From Acidobacteriaceae bacterium (GTDB lineage Bacteria; Acidobacteriota; Terriglobia; Terriglobales; Acidobacteriaceae), in assembly GCA_003156805.1 (NCBI GenBank), contig PMHV01000030.1, positions 11,261 through 75,260 of the forward strand: a stretch of DNA of 64,000 nucleotides. The letters run 5' to 3'. Both the position numbers and the translations under genes were made by a program. The notes beneath the pieces are model-generated. The model was not told the DNA's origin and did not search any database. It worked only from the letters and a program-made list of their open reading frames with translations. How positions within the stretch are numbered: position 1 is the stretch's first letter; each line of letters starts with the position of its first letter. Of this stretch, positions 27,607 to 35,803 are shown in pieces.

Positions 27607-28855
27607 GGGGGAAGCTCCTATGGCCTGCCGTCAGCTCCAGGAACTGGCTGGCAAAATTGTCCAGGTTTTGTTGGCGATTGAAGTTGCGCAATACTTGCAC
27701 GTGCGCCGCGTGCCGGATCCAGTCGAGCCCGCTGGGAAACGTTCGCTCTTCCTCGCACCACATCGAGTGGATAAACCGGATGGCCGCTGCCAATTCCTCC
27801 AGCGAGCCCGGTTCGCAAAGAAATCCCGTCTTGCCAGAGGTGACGAGCTCCGGGATTCCCGTGATGGCCGGCGCCAGCACGATCCTGCCCCGCGCCATCG
27901 CCTCCACAAGCACCAGCGGAAGCCCTTCGCTTCGGCTGGTCAGGACGACCACGTCGGCGCGCTCGTAAAGAGAGTCCATCTGCTGGCGAGGCACGTGGCC
28001 GATCAGCATGACGAATTCCTGCAGACCTTTCCTGCGGATCAGGGATTTCAGACGTCGCCGCTCCGGCCCGTCTCCGGCGATTACACACTCAAAATCGAGC
28101 CCATCCTCACGTAACCGGGCGCAGGCGCGTATCAGAAATTCATGGTTCTTTACGGCATGCAACCGGCCCACCGACAGCAGGCTGAACTTTCGGCGTGGAT
28201 CGCGGTCGGTTTTGCCCGAGAGCACGCTCCGTCCGGGCACTTCAACCCCAAGCCGCGCCACGATTATTTTCTGGGGATCGATTGCAGGGAATCGCCGGGC
28301 TATGTATCGGCGGTTGAATTCCGAAATTGTCACGCAGAACCGGCAAGCCTCAAGTTTTATGTCGAGATAGGTTCCGTGCAGCAATAGATCCGAACCGTGC
28401 AGCGTCATACTGAAGCCCACGCCCAGCAGCCGCGCCGCGACCATCGCGACCCACGAGCCGAAGTACCCGTGATGCGCGTGGATGTGATCCACTTCATGCT
28501 CTTTCAATAAGACGGCGTAGTAGGCACCGAGCCCCGTGTGCGCCACAGCCTTCAGCCGCCGCAACGGAGATTCTCTGCCCTCGAACATCACCCGCCGCAG
28601 CAAGCCGGCGATCCGCCGCCACCCGCGCACGCCCAGCCACGCTGCCCGCGGCAACAGCCACCAGCGGATTGGCTGCAGGCAGATGACGTCTTCTTCACAA
28701 CTCCCACCGCCATCCATCTGAGTTTGTGTCTTTGTTCTTCGCACACTGCCGGCAATTACTCTCGCTCCGCGCCGCCGCAGTTCCTCGATCTCCTCGCCCA
28801 CGTAAGGCTCGACGGCAACAGGGAATTGATTCGCGAGATAGGCGACTGTCCGCAT
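27542..28855 (-). CDS. GT4 glycosyltransferase
   Basis: 437 residues from the ATG at 28855, which has GAGGA 6 nt upstream; the frame stays open to 29074 but that part reads as non-coding. It shows FSLLSVGRLHAVKNHEFLIRA at the start of the nucleotide-sugar domain and VLTSRSEGLPLVLVEAMARG, the EX7E motif of family 4. HIHAHHGYFG marks the acceptor-side domain. It is cytosolic or membrane-associated and retains the anomeric configuration. Its last 65 nt overlap the start of the next gene, so translation of the two is probably coupled. (The motif is given in parts; sugar specificity is unknown.). Confidence 0.9.
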   Translation of the reverse strand: MRTVAYLANQFPVAVEPYVGEEIEELRRRGARVIAGSVRRTKTQTQMDGGGSCEEDVICLQPIRWWLLPRAAWLGVRGWRRIAGLLRRVMFEGRESPLRRLKAVAHTGLGAYYAVLLKEHEVDHIHAHHGYFGSWVAMVAARLLGVGFSMTLHGSDLLLHGTYLDIKLEACRFCVTISEFNRRYIARRFPAIDPQKIIVARLGVEVPGRSVLSGKTDRDPRRKFSLLSVGRLHAVKNHEFLIRACARLREDGLDFECVIAGDGPERRRLKSLIRRKGLQEFVMLIGHVPRQQMDSLYERADVVVLTSRSEGLPLVLVEAMARGRIVLAPAITGIPELVTSGKTGFLCEPGSLEELAAAIRFIHSMWCEEERTFPSGLDWIRHAAHVQVLRNFNRQQNLDNFASQFLELTAGHRSFPHADSVLQQVQLPIQRHRGVPV

Positions 28856-28926
28856 GATGTTCCTCGTTGATCGAGATTGCTTGCGCCAGGATTGCCGCCG
28901 AGCGATCGGTCGCAGTAGCGAAAAAT

Positions 28927-30252
28927 CTACGTCGACCATGACGAATCGCGCGCCGCCCGCCGGCGCTGTGCCGCCAGCATTCCCGCCATGGTGAACAGCA
29001 ACCCGTTCACAAACTGATAATTCATCACCACGGCAGCCGCGTTCACCCAATAAACCCCGAGCACAATCGGCCACAGTTCATGAAACTGCTGATTGAGAAA
29101 ACCGTCGCGCTCCGCCAGTGGAACCCGGCCCCATCCCAACCGGAGCAACTCCCACATCAGCCATGCATACAACCCCAGTCCGGCCACGCCATGTTCCACC
29201 AGCAACTCCAGGTAGGTGTTGTGCGGATACAACTCCTTCTCCTTATAGTTGCTGACGTGCAGGGCCAGCTCCTGCGGCATCCGGTTCACGCCCCACCCCG
29301 TCATCGGTTTTTCCAGAAACATCTGCCATCCGCCGGCATAAACCGCCTGCCGGAATTCCACCGGCGCCGAATCCTCCATCCGCTCAGCGAACGCGTGGCG
29401 CTGATCGTCAAAACTCCAAACTCCAAAAGCTCCCAAGGCTCCCACCACGGCCACCCCGGCGCAGATTTGCCGCAGCCGCCGGTTCCGCGCGCGAAAAATC
29501 AGGACTGCAACCGTGGCCGCAAACGCTCCCCATACCGCCCGCGTCATCGTGGCCAGAATCGCCACCGGCAACGCGGCCAGCAGCACCCCCGCTCTTACTC
29601 CCCGCATTCTTCCCCGCATCAGTGCGTGCAGCGCCAGCAATCCCAACAGACTCAGCGAAACTCCGTTGGCCACCGCCTGCAAGAAAGGACCGCGCGCCCG
29701 GTCCGCGTGGTACCCGATGCTTTCATCCAGAATGAAGTGCGGAAAAATCAGTCCCTTCGCCCCGATCAAAAACGCAATCGCCGTAAAGCAAAGATAGGCC
29801 AGCACAATGAGCGCAAATGTCTCAAACTGCCGTAACTGCGCTTCCTCGCGAAACACCAGCCCGGCCAAATGAAACAGCACGAACGGCACAATAAACTTTG
29901 CTGCCAACAGGCTCCAGGTTGCGCTGTCGTAGGGTTGCCCCACCACGCTCGTCACCGCCAGCAGCGTCAGCCCGATCATCGGCCACGTCGCCCGCTCCAC
30001 CACCACCAATCTCTGCCGCAGAGCCAGCGTGCGCGCCGCAACTCCCAACACCAGCAACCCGAACAGGACCCGGTCAATCGCATAGAACCTTACGTCCGGA
30101 GGCCGCAACAGCATCGCCGCCATCGCCGCCAGAAACAGCGCCGCCGGAGCCATTACCAGCAACTGCAGCGCCCGCAACCCACCCTTCACTCCGCACCCAG
30201 CCGCTTCCCCGGCCCACTCTGCTGGGTTCGCTCGCGTCCAGGCAGCCTGCAT
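28927..30252 (-). CDS. O-antigen ligase / Wzy-like polymerase
   Basis: 441 residues from the ATG at 30252, whose first base overlaps the TGA of the upstream gene (TGATG); an adjacent TTG at 30255 is an alternative. About eleven hydrophobic segments. The periplasmic loop has the family hallmark GWGVNRMPQELALHV followed by LYPHNTYLELLVEHGVAG, the Wzy_C/O-antigen ligase signature with the conserved His. These enzymes ligate or polymerise undecaprenyl-linked oligosaccharides outside the inner membrane. Within this operon a polymerase role for the exopolysaccharide is most likely. Confidence 0.88.
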   Translation of the reverse strand: MQAAWTRANPAEWAGEAAGCGVKGGLRALQLLVMAPAALFLAAMAAMLLRPPDVRFYAIDRVLFGLLVLGVAARTLALRQRLVVVERATWPMIGLTLLAVTSVVGQPYDSATWSLLAAKFIVPFVLFHLAGLVFREEAQLRQFETFALIVLAYLCFTAIAFLIGAKGLIFPHFILDESIGYHADRARGPFLQAVANGVSLSLLGLLALHALMRGRMRGVRAGVLLAALPVAILATMTRAVWGAFAATVAVLIFRARNRRLRQICAGVAVVGALGAFGVWSFDDQRHAFAERMEDSAPVEFRQAVYAGGWQMFLEKPMTGWGVNRMPQELALHVSNYKEKELYPHNTYLELLVEHGVAGLGLYAWLMWELLRLGWGRVPLAERDGFLNQQFHELWPIVLGVYWVNAAAVVMNYQFVNGLLFTMAGMLAAQRRRAARDSSWST

Positions 30253-31409
30253 CAATCTCCGCTTCCCCGCACCACCGCGGCCGCGGTTTTCAGCAGAATT
30301 CGCAAGTCCATCCCCAGACTCCAGCGCTGGATGTACTCCAGGTCCAACTCCATCCCCGTTTCAAACGACGGGTCCCGCCGGGCCGTCACCTGCCACAGCC
30401 CGGTGATTCCCGGCGTCACGTCCAAGCGCTGAAAGTGCTCGATTCCGTAGGTCAAGAAATCGTCCACCGGATGCGGCCGCGGCCCCACCAGGCTCATCTC
30501 CCCTTGCAGCACATTCCAAAGCTGCGGAAGTTCATCCAGGCTGTAGCGCCGCAGCCATCGCCCCACCCGCGTGATGCGCGGATCGCTGGCAATCTTGAAA
30601 AACGGCCCCAGCCGCTGATTCCGCTCTCGCAGCTTCGCCTTCATCTCGTCCGCAGCCTCCACCATGGTGCGAAACTTGTAGCAGCGAAAGGGACGCCCTT
30701 TGCGCCCCACGCGCGGCGCAGCGTAGAGAACCGGTCCCGGCGAGTCCAGCTTGATCAGCAACCCCACCAACGCCAGCACCGGCGCAAGCGCGGCCAGAGC
30801 GCCCGCCGACCCCATCACATCGATCCCGCGCTTCAGGAACAGTCCCTGCCGGGGTACGCGCTCCTCGTGCAGCGCGATCAACGGAATTCCCCCCAGCCGC
30901 TCCAACCTCCGCACCGGCTCGCAGCCAAACAGATCCGGCGCCATCTTCACGTCGAGCCGCAGCCGCCGCGCCTCGCCTAGCACCCGCAATGCCGCCTTCC
31001 GGTCGTGCGGACCAGCCAGAATCACTTCATCCACAAATCCAGTGCGTGCCAGCTTGGTTAACTCGCTTACCCGTCCGATCACGCCGTTTCCCATAGGCTT
31101 CCAGTCGTCCAGGAATCCGCAAACCGTGCGCCCCGTCTCCGGATGCTTCTCCAGATACCTCGCGATTCTCCGGCCCGGTTCACCCGCTCCGACAATCAGT
31201 ACATTCCGCGCACCTGGCTCCGTGTCCTGCCCCTTTCGCTTCCGCCATCTCCAGGCCAGCGACCCGCCAATTTCCACCATCGCCACCCACACGCCAGCCA
31301 CGGCCAGCACTACTAACTCGTGGATCGTCAGTGCTAAGCTCATCAGCGCAAAGCCCATCAGCCCAAAAAAACTCAGCGCAAAACCGATCACCGCAGCTCC
31401 CCAAAACAC
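30252..31409 (-). CDS. priming undecaprenyl-phosphate sugar transferase
   Basis: 385 residues starting at GTG 31409, the only usable start in the frame. Only two N-terminal TM segments precede a Rossmann-like segment (NVLIVGAGEPGRRIARYL), so the usual four-to-five-TM domain is shortened. The catalytic half begins with a TM near residues 205-225 (GIDVMGSAGALAALAPV) and has SPGPVLYAAPRVGRKGRPF, CYKFRTM, and the signature SLDELPQLWNVLQGEMSLVG followed by PRP and PGITGLWQV. Family members place the first sugar-1-phosphate on undecaprenyl phosphate at the cytoplasmic face. It starts the repeat-unit pathway of this operon. Confidence 0.92.
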   Translation of the reverse strand: MFWGAAVIGFALSFFGLMGFALMSLALTIHELVVLAVAGVWVAMVEIGGSLAWRWRKRKGQDTEPGARNVLIVGAGEPGRRIARYLEKHPETGRTVCGFLDDWKPMGNGVIGRVSELTKLARTGFVDEVILAGPHDRKAALRVLGEARRLRLDVKMAPDLFGCEPVRRLERLGGIPLIALHEERVPRQGLFLKRGIDVMGSAGALAALAPVLALVGLLIKLDSPGPVLYAAPRVGRKGRPFRCYKFRTMVEAADEMKAKLRERNQRLGPFFKIASDPRITRVGRWLRRYSLDELPQLWNVLQGEMSLVGPRPHPVDDFLTYGIEHFQRLDVTPGITGLWQVTARRDPSFETGMELDLEYIQRWSLGMDLRILLKTAAAVVRGSGD

Positions 31410-31446
31410 CGGTCGGGCAGAACCGAAAGCAATTCTTGCCGGCCTG

Positions 31447-32166
31447 TTATAGCCGGCGGTAAATCCTCTCGGGAATCGGAAACGTCCTCTCGCTCAGCAC
31501 CGTCCCCAGAATCCGCGCCTGCGCCGCTCCCATCGTTTCCTTGATCTTGAGCGCCGTCGCCCTCCGCGTGCTGTGCGCCCCTACCACAAGAATGATTCCA
31601 TCGGCCAGTTGTCCCAGCAGCGCGGCTTCGCTCGAAATCCCCGCCGGTGGCCCATGAATCACCGCGTATTCAAATCCATTCCGCAGTTCCTCCAGGCGCG
31701 CGTGCCAATTCCGCACCGAAGGAAATCGCTCGCTGTTTTCCAGACTGCCGATTCCCGGCACCTGCCACAGATTGCCTGCCACTGCAACGCACTTCGATCT
31801 CGTCACACATTTGTGATCCAGGCGAGTGTGGTCCAGTCGAATGTTCGCCACCCGCGCCATGTGCGCGTCCGCGCCCACAATGGCAATGCTCTCTCGCGTT
31901 TCCAGCGCCAGCGCTTTGCCCACCTGCAGGCACACGCTCGCGACATCGGTTTCCAGGTCCACCGCGCTGAACACAACCTGCCTCACCCGATGCTCTTGCT
32001 GCGATGAAAATACCTGCCGCACCAGTCCGCGAATCTGTTCGCGGGCAAAATCCTGCGGGCTCCATCCGGCAGCTTCCTTGAAAGCCGCGGCGCGCCGCGG
32101 CACCACCTCCGGCCCCGGAGTCTCCACCGGCGGGGCAGGCCGCAGCACGTCCGGGTTCGCGCTCAT
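31447..32166 (-). CDS. BY-kinase/CpsD-like protein lacking a P-loop
   Basis: 239 residues; AAGGA 7 nt before the ATG. Its place right after Wzz and the sequence layout (FAREQIRGLVRQVFSS, then VRQVVFSAVDLETDVASVCL, and ADGIILVVGAHSTRRATALK) correspond to CpsD/CapB autokinases. The Walker A position, normally GxxGxGKT, reads SAVDLETDVASV, the aspartate-rich Walker motifs are absent, and the C-terminus has no tyrosine cluster. It is therefore probably a non-catalytic partner of the chain-length protein. Assignment rests on layout and context; a divergent MinD/ParA-like protein is the alternative. Confidence 0.65.
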   Translation of the reverse strand: MSANPDVLRPAPPVETPGPEVVPRRAAAFKEAAGWSPQDFAREQIRGLVRQVFSSQQEHRVRQVVFSAVDLETDVASVCLQVGKALALETRESIAIVGADAHMARVANIRLDHTRLDHKCVTRSKCVAVAGNLWQVPGIGSLENSERFPSVRNWHARLEELRNGFEYAVIHGPPAGISSEAALLGQLADGIILVVGAHSTRRATALKIKETMGAAQARILGTVLSERTFPIPERIYRRL

Positions 32167-32176
32167 CTCGTATCCT

Positions 32177-33676
32177 TCACGCCGGCAGTCGCTCTCTCTG
32201 GCCTTTGGGCAGCGAGGCCAATACCGGAATCTCCAAGCACGCGATCACCTCTTCCGGGGTGCGCAATGCGGGGTCGAGGTAGTCCCGGGCAAACGCAGCT
32301 CCCGCTCCAGCCCCGCCCGCGGCCGCCAGGCCCCCAAGCACCACCAGCCAGGCTGGCCACACGGGCAGGGCCGGGACCACGGGCTGCTCCGCGATCGCCA
32401 CGTTCACAATGCCACGCTCGTCCAGCGCGTCGCCCACGCGTGCTTCTTCCCGCTTCTTTACATAAAGAAGATAATTGTCTTCCGCCGCCTTCTCGCTGAT
32501 CGTCAGATCGTCCTGAGTGATCGCGTCGTCTCCCAGTTGGCGGGCCAGTGCGTGATACCCCGCCAATTGCGCGCTCGTCGTTGCCGCTCTCGCTTCCAAT
32601 CCTTTCAGCTCCACCTGCGCTTTCTGCAGCTCCGCCCGCGCCCATTCGTAATTCGAATCTTTTTCCGTCGTCTCGTCCCGCAGCGGGCTCAAAGCCTCGC
32701 TGGCGATGGCAGCCTTGGTCTGCGCAATCTGCTGCTCCACTTCCTGCACCAGGCGATGGCCCGCCTCAAACTTGGTCAGCAATTGGGTCTTCTTTAGTTC
32801 CAGGTCCAGCAGGCTCGCCTTCAGCGCGCGCAATAGCTCTGGGTTATCCGCCGTTCGCATCAGAGTGGTGGTTCGCTCCGGCAGTTTTGCCATCTGCGCC
32901 GCCAGTTCCTGCACGCGGTGCTGTGTCTCCGCCATTTCCACTCGCGTTTGCTTGTAGCTCGCTTCCACCTCGTTCGACCGTTGCAGCACCAGATCGCGTT
33001 GCTGCGCCGCCGCCACTACGTCATGGCCCCGCGTGAACTCCTGCAGCCGCCGCATGGTGCCCTCCAATTGCCGCCGCGATTCCTCAGTCTGCTGATCGAA
33101 AAATCCAAACTCGCCGCCCGGACGGTGTACCTCCATGTGTTTTTCCAGATAGACGCTGGCCAGCGTTTGCAGCACCTTGCCTGCCTGTTGCGGATCGGCT
33201 GCGTCATACTCCACCGCGATCAGGTTTGTTTTTTTCATCGTTTCCACTTTCAGCCGCTGGGCCAGCCGCCTTGCCGCCCGTTCCACTTTCGCTGCGTGAC
33301 TTTCGCCCGGCCTTAACCAGCGCAGCCAGTCGTGTGCTTCCAGTCCGTTCTTCTCCACCACGCGGCGCAGCACGTCGTCGTCTTTCACCAATTCCACTTC
33401 CGAATTCAATTCCTCTTCCGTCACTTCCCACCGCGAGAACTCCAGGGGTGCGTTCTCTTGCGCATTCATGGGCGGGTCGGTTCGTCCCCGCCGCACCAGC
33501 ACTTGCATGTGAGCCTGATATCGCGCTCCGGTGAACGCATAGAACAGCGCCGCGGCAAGAATCAAGACTGCGACGCTGACGAAGATTCTCCGCTGCCGGA
33601 ACAGGATCATCGCCAACTCCCGCATCGTAGGCGAGGCTGGTTCGATTGCTCTGCGGATTCGCTCTTCGTCTTTCAT
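32177..33676 (-). CDS. Wzz/GumC-type chain-length determinant
   Basis: 499 residues from the ATG at 33676 (AGGTG 8 nt upstream; a GTG at 33685 is in frame). One TM near residues 27-47, a periplasmic coiled-coil-rich region (LEGTMRRLQEFTRGHDVVAA and following helices to about 385), then a second TM around 455-475 (PAWLVVLGGLAAAGGAGAGA), the layout of polysaccharide co-polymerases. No kinase domain is fused; the kinase-like protein is separate, 10 bp downstream. The protein controls the length and export of the polymer with the Wza-type protein encoded upstream. Confidence 0.9.
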   Translation of the reverse strand: MKDEERIRRAIEPASPTMRELAMILFRQRRIFVSVAVLILAAALFYAFTGARYQAHMQVLVRRGRTDPPMNAQENAPLEFSRWEVTEEELNSEVELVKDDDVLRRVVEKNGLEAHDWLRWLRPGESHAAKVERAARRLAQRLKVETMKKTNLIAVEYDAADPQQAGKVLQTLASVYLEKHMEVHRPGGEFGFFDQQTEESRRQLEGTMRRLQEFTRGHDVVAAAQQRDLVLQRSNEVEASYKQTRVEMAETQHRVQELAAQMAKLPERTTTLMRTADNPELLRALKASLLDLELKKTQLLTKFEAGHRLVQEVEQQIAQTKAAIASEALSPLRDETTEKDSNYEWARAELQKAQVELKGLEARAATTSAQLAGYHALARQLGDDAITQDDLTISEKAAEDNYLLYVKKREEARVGDALDERGIVNVAIAEQPVVPALPVWPAWLVVLGGLAAAGGAGAGAAFARDYLDPALRTPEEVIACLEIPVLASLPKGQRERLPA

Positions 33677-33735
33677 GCGATGCACCTGCGCGATGATTCT
33701 GGATCAATCTAAACGGCGATCCAAAACCGGCGAAA

Positions 33736-34527
33736 CTAAAACTGGGTGGAACTCACGTACATGCTCATGGACGGCTTACTCAAAAATTGCGCGATCTTGG
33801 AAAGTGCATTCTGCGGCACAAAGATGAAGTCCCCCGGCCGCAGCTCGGGATCTTCGTTCAGACTTCTTTCCTTCAGCATCTTCTTCATATCGAGGAGACG
33901 CGCCTCCACCAGGTCGTCGTTCACCCGCCGGAACAGAACCACTTGTGAGTGCTTGGCCTGCTGCGTGAACCCGCCGGCGATCTGCACCGCCTCCGCGACC
34001 GACGTCTCCGAGCGCAATTCGTACTTACCCGGCTTGCTCACTTCCCCGCCGGCAATAAAGTAAGGATGTTCGAAATCTTTCAGCGCTACCGCCACCTGCG
34101 GATCGTGCAGATATCCCCGGTACGCCTTCCTCACCGCGTCTGCGAACTCTTCCACCGTCAATCCCTGGGCCAGCACCATGCCCGCGTCTTTCAGCATGAC
34201 GTAGCCATCGGGCTGCACCACCAGCGTTTGGTCGAACTCCGGCGACAGCGTAAAGCTGACCGCCACTACGTCGCTCCGCGTCAGCCGGTAGAGCGGATGG
34301 CGCACCCCTCCAAGCCGAGGGTTTCCCAGGCCATCCGCTCCTCCGGGCCTTGCGGCCTTTCCATCAACGCTTCCCACCCCGGCCCCGGTTAGACCAGATT
34401 GGGAAGACTCTTTACCCGCTCCCAGGTTCTGCTCCCTTGCTCGCTCCTGGGCGAAGGCCGCGAAACTACACTGCGAGAGCAACAGTGCCGCCACCGCAAA
34501 TCTCGCCCATCCGAAAACGTGCTTCAT
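33736..34527 (-). CDS. Wza-type polysaccharide export protein
   Basis: 263 residues from the ATG at 34527, where a normal signal peptide (MKHVFGWARFAVAALLLSQC, then a cleavage site after FAAFA) begins; in-frame starts at 34569 and 34698 give poor leaders. The Poly_export domain shows YRLTRSDVVAVSFTL and VVQPDGYVMLKDAGMV, and an SLBB domain shows YFIAGGEVSKPGKYEL followed by VAEAVQIAGGF. Such proteins form the outer-membrane side of the exopolysaccharide channel. The protein lacks the long C-terminal part of E. coli Wza. First gene of the seven-gene operon. Confidence 0.9.
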   Translation of the reverse strand: MKHVFGWARFAVAALLLSQCSFAAFAQERAREQNLGAGKESSQSGLTGAGVGSVDGKAARPGGADGLGNPRLGGVRHPLYRLTRSDVVAVSFTLSPEFDQTLVVQPDGYVMLKDAGMVLAQGLTVEEFADAVRKAYRGYLHDPQVAVALKDFEHPYFIAGGEVSKPGKYELRSETSVAEAVQIAGGFTQQAKHSQVVLFRRVNDDLVEARLLDMKKMLKERSLNEDPELRPGDFIFVPQNALSKIAQFLSKPSMSMYVSSTQF

Positions 34528-34635
34528 TGCTGTGGCGGCCCTGTTTCGTGGATTCCAAGAGTCACTCATTGGCTGCGGCTCTCTGTTTCGCAAGGTACGT
34601 CCGCTCGCACTTTCAGGCAAGACATAGAAAGTGTG

Positions 34636-34651
34636 GTCTACCAACGTGGAC
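34636..34651. promoter_or_regulatory. operator-like site 1, GTCTAC-N4-GTGGAC
   Basis: Half-sites GTCTAC and GTGGAC around CAAC; one mismatch from a perfect inverted repeat. It shares TCTACCAA with site 2, 132 bp away. Confidence 0.4.
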
Positions 34652-34767
34652 AAGACTAAAGACCGGGTCGCGCCTCGCTCCGATTCCCCCCAAACCATTG
34701 CTGGGAGCGGATTTCGCGCAATCTTAAAAGCTCTCTATATGTATGCCGAAGTCATCCTCGAGGAGTT

Positions 34768-34783
34768 GTCTACCAAAGTAGAC
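34768..34783. promoter_or_regulatory. operator-like site 2, GTCTAC-N4-GTAGAC
   Basis: Perfect 6-bp inverted repeat around CAAA. Two matching sites in a divergent promoter next to a LuxR-type gene suggest binding of a dimeric regulator, possibly that gene's own product. Confidence 0.45.
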
Positions 34784-35043
34784 GTGCATGTTCGTCCGTC
34801 ACAGAACGGCGGCGAATCCAAATTTACGTACGCGCGGTTTCGGCGCGTTCCTCTGCAATTCATTCCCGTTATTCCACCGCCCACCGGGCGCTGCACGGCC
34901 TTTTCCACAGCTCGGCATACTTCTTTCCCGATCTGAGAATGCTGCGCGAATTTTGTGACGCATGTCCTTGAGTGTTGATCTTGCTTCCTGCCACAATCGG
35001 CGGCATTGCATCGCCACAATCCATTTTCGGAGACCACGGGTTC

Positions 35044-35775
35044 ATGAGTTCGTCCTTAGCCGCTACAGCGGGTGCAATCAGCGTCCTCGTCGCAGACTCG
35101 AACCGGATGCAGGCGCAGCTTCTCATCGGCGCGCTGCGCCGCCGTCCGGAGTTCCGCATCCTTACCTGCGCCATGGATACGGATGCAATGCTCCATGCCG
35201 TCGCCGCCAGCCCCGCTCTGGTCGCTCTGTTATCGATGAACCATTCCGAAAGCGTTGCCGAGCAGCTCGATGCGCTGCGCCGCTTTCATCTTTCGCAACC
35301 GGGCGTGGCCAAGATTCTTCTGGTCGCGTCCTACGACCGTGAGCTGGTGGTGAGCGCGTTTCGCGCCGGCGTGCGCGGCATCTTCTGCATTTCCGATCTG
35401 CACTTTCGCGAACTGTGCAAGTGCATTCAGCGCGTGGCTGGAGGACAGGTGTGGGCCAACACCGAGCAGATGAATTACCTGATGGATCTTGTGGCCGAAG
35501 TGCCCTGGGTGCGCGTGATCAGTGCGCGCGGCAACGCCATGCTCACGGCGCGCGAGGAGCAGGTGGTCGTGCTGGTGGCCGAAGGCTTGAGCAACCGCGA
35601 GATCGCGCGCGAACTCAAGCTCAGCGAGCACACCATCAAGAAATATCTGTTTCGCATGTTCGACAAGCTGGGCATCTCCACGCGCGTGGAGCTGGTCCTC
35701 TACGCCGTCAGCCACGGCGACCCGCTGCGCGCCAAGTGGCTGGCAACCCTGGAACGAACCGGCTCCGATGGCTGA
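35044..35775 (+). CDS. LuxR/NarL-type regulator with a degenerate receiver domain
   Basis: 243 residues from the ATG at 35044; an upstream start at 34972 would add 24 residues of low merit. The N-terminal 120 residues follow the receiver fold (ISVLVADSNRMQAQLLIGAL, AKILLVASYDRELVVSAF), but the strand that should end in the phosphorylated Asp reads ALVALLSMNHSE, so the acceptor Asp seems missing. The C-terminus is a typical LuxR helix-turn-helix, LTAREEQVVVLVAEGLSNRE then SEHTIKKYLFRMFDKLGI. It is divergent from the exopolysaccharide operon and is its likely regulator, without classical phosphorelay control. Confidence 0.85.
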   Translation: MSSSLAATAGAISVLVADSNRMQAQLLIGALRRRPEFRILTCAMDTDAMLHAVAASPALVALLSMNHSESVAEQLDALRRFHLSQPGVAKILLVASYDRELVVSAFRAGVRGIFCISDLHFRELCKCIQRVAGGQVWANTEQMNYLMDLVAEVPWVRVISARGNAMLTAREEQVVVLVAEGLSNREIARELKLSEHTIKKYLFRMFDKLGISTRVELVLYAVSHGDPLRAKWLATLERTGSDG

Positions 35776-35803
35776 CCCGGATGTGCGCGGGCGCTCGATG
35801 CCG

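Larger units (their letters stand above)
34528..35043. other. divergent regulatory region of the exopolysaccharide operon
   Basis: 516 bp between the Wza-type gene (minus) and the LuxR-type regulator (plus), without a gene. It contains two operator-like inverted repeats listed separately. No clear -35/-10 pair could be fixed. Confidence 0.5.
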
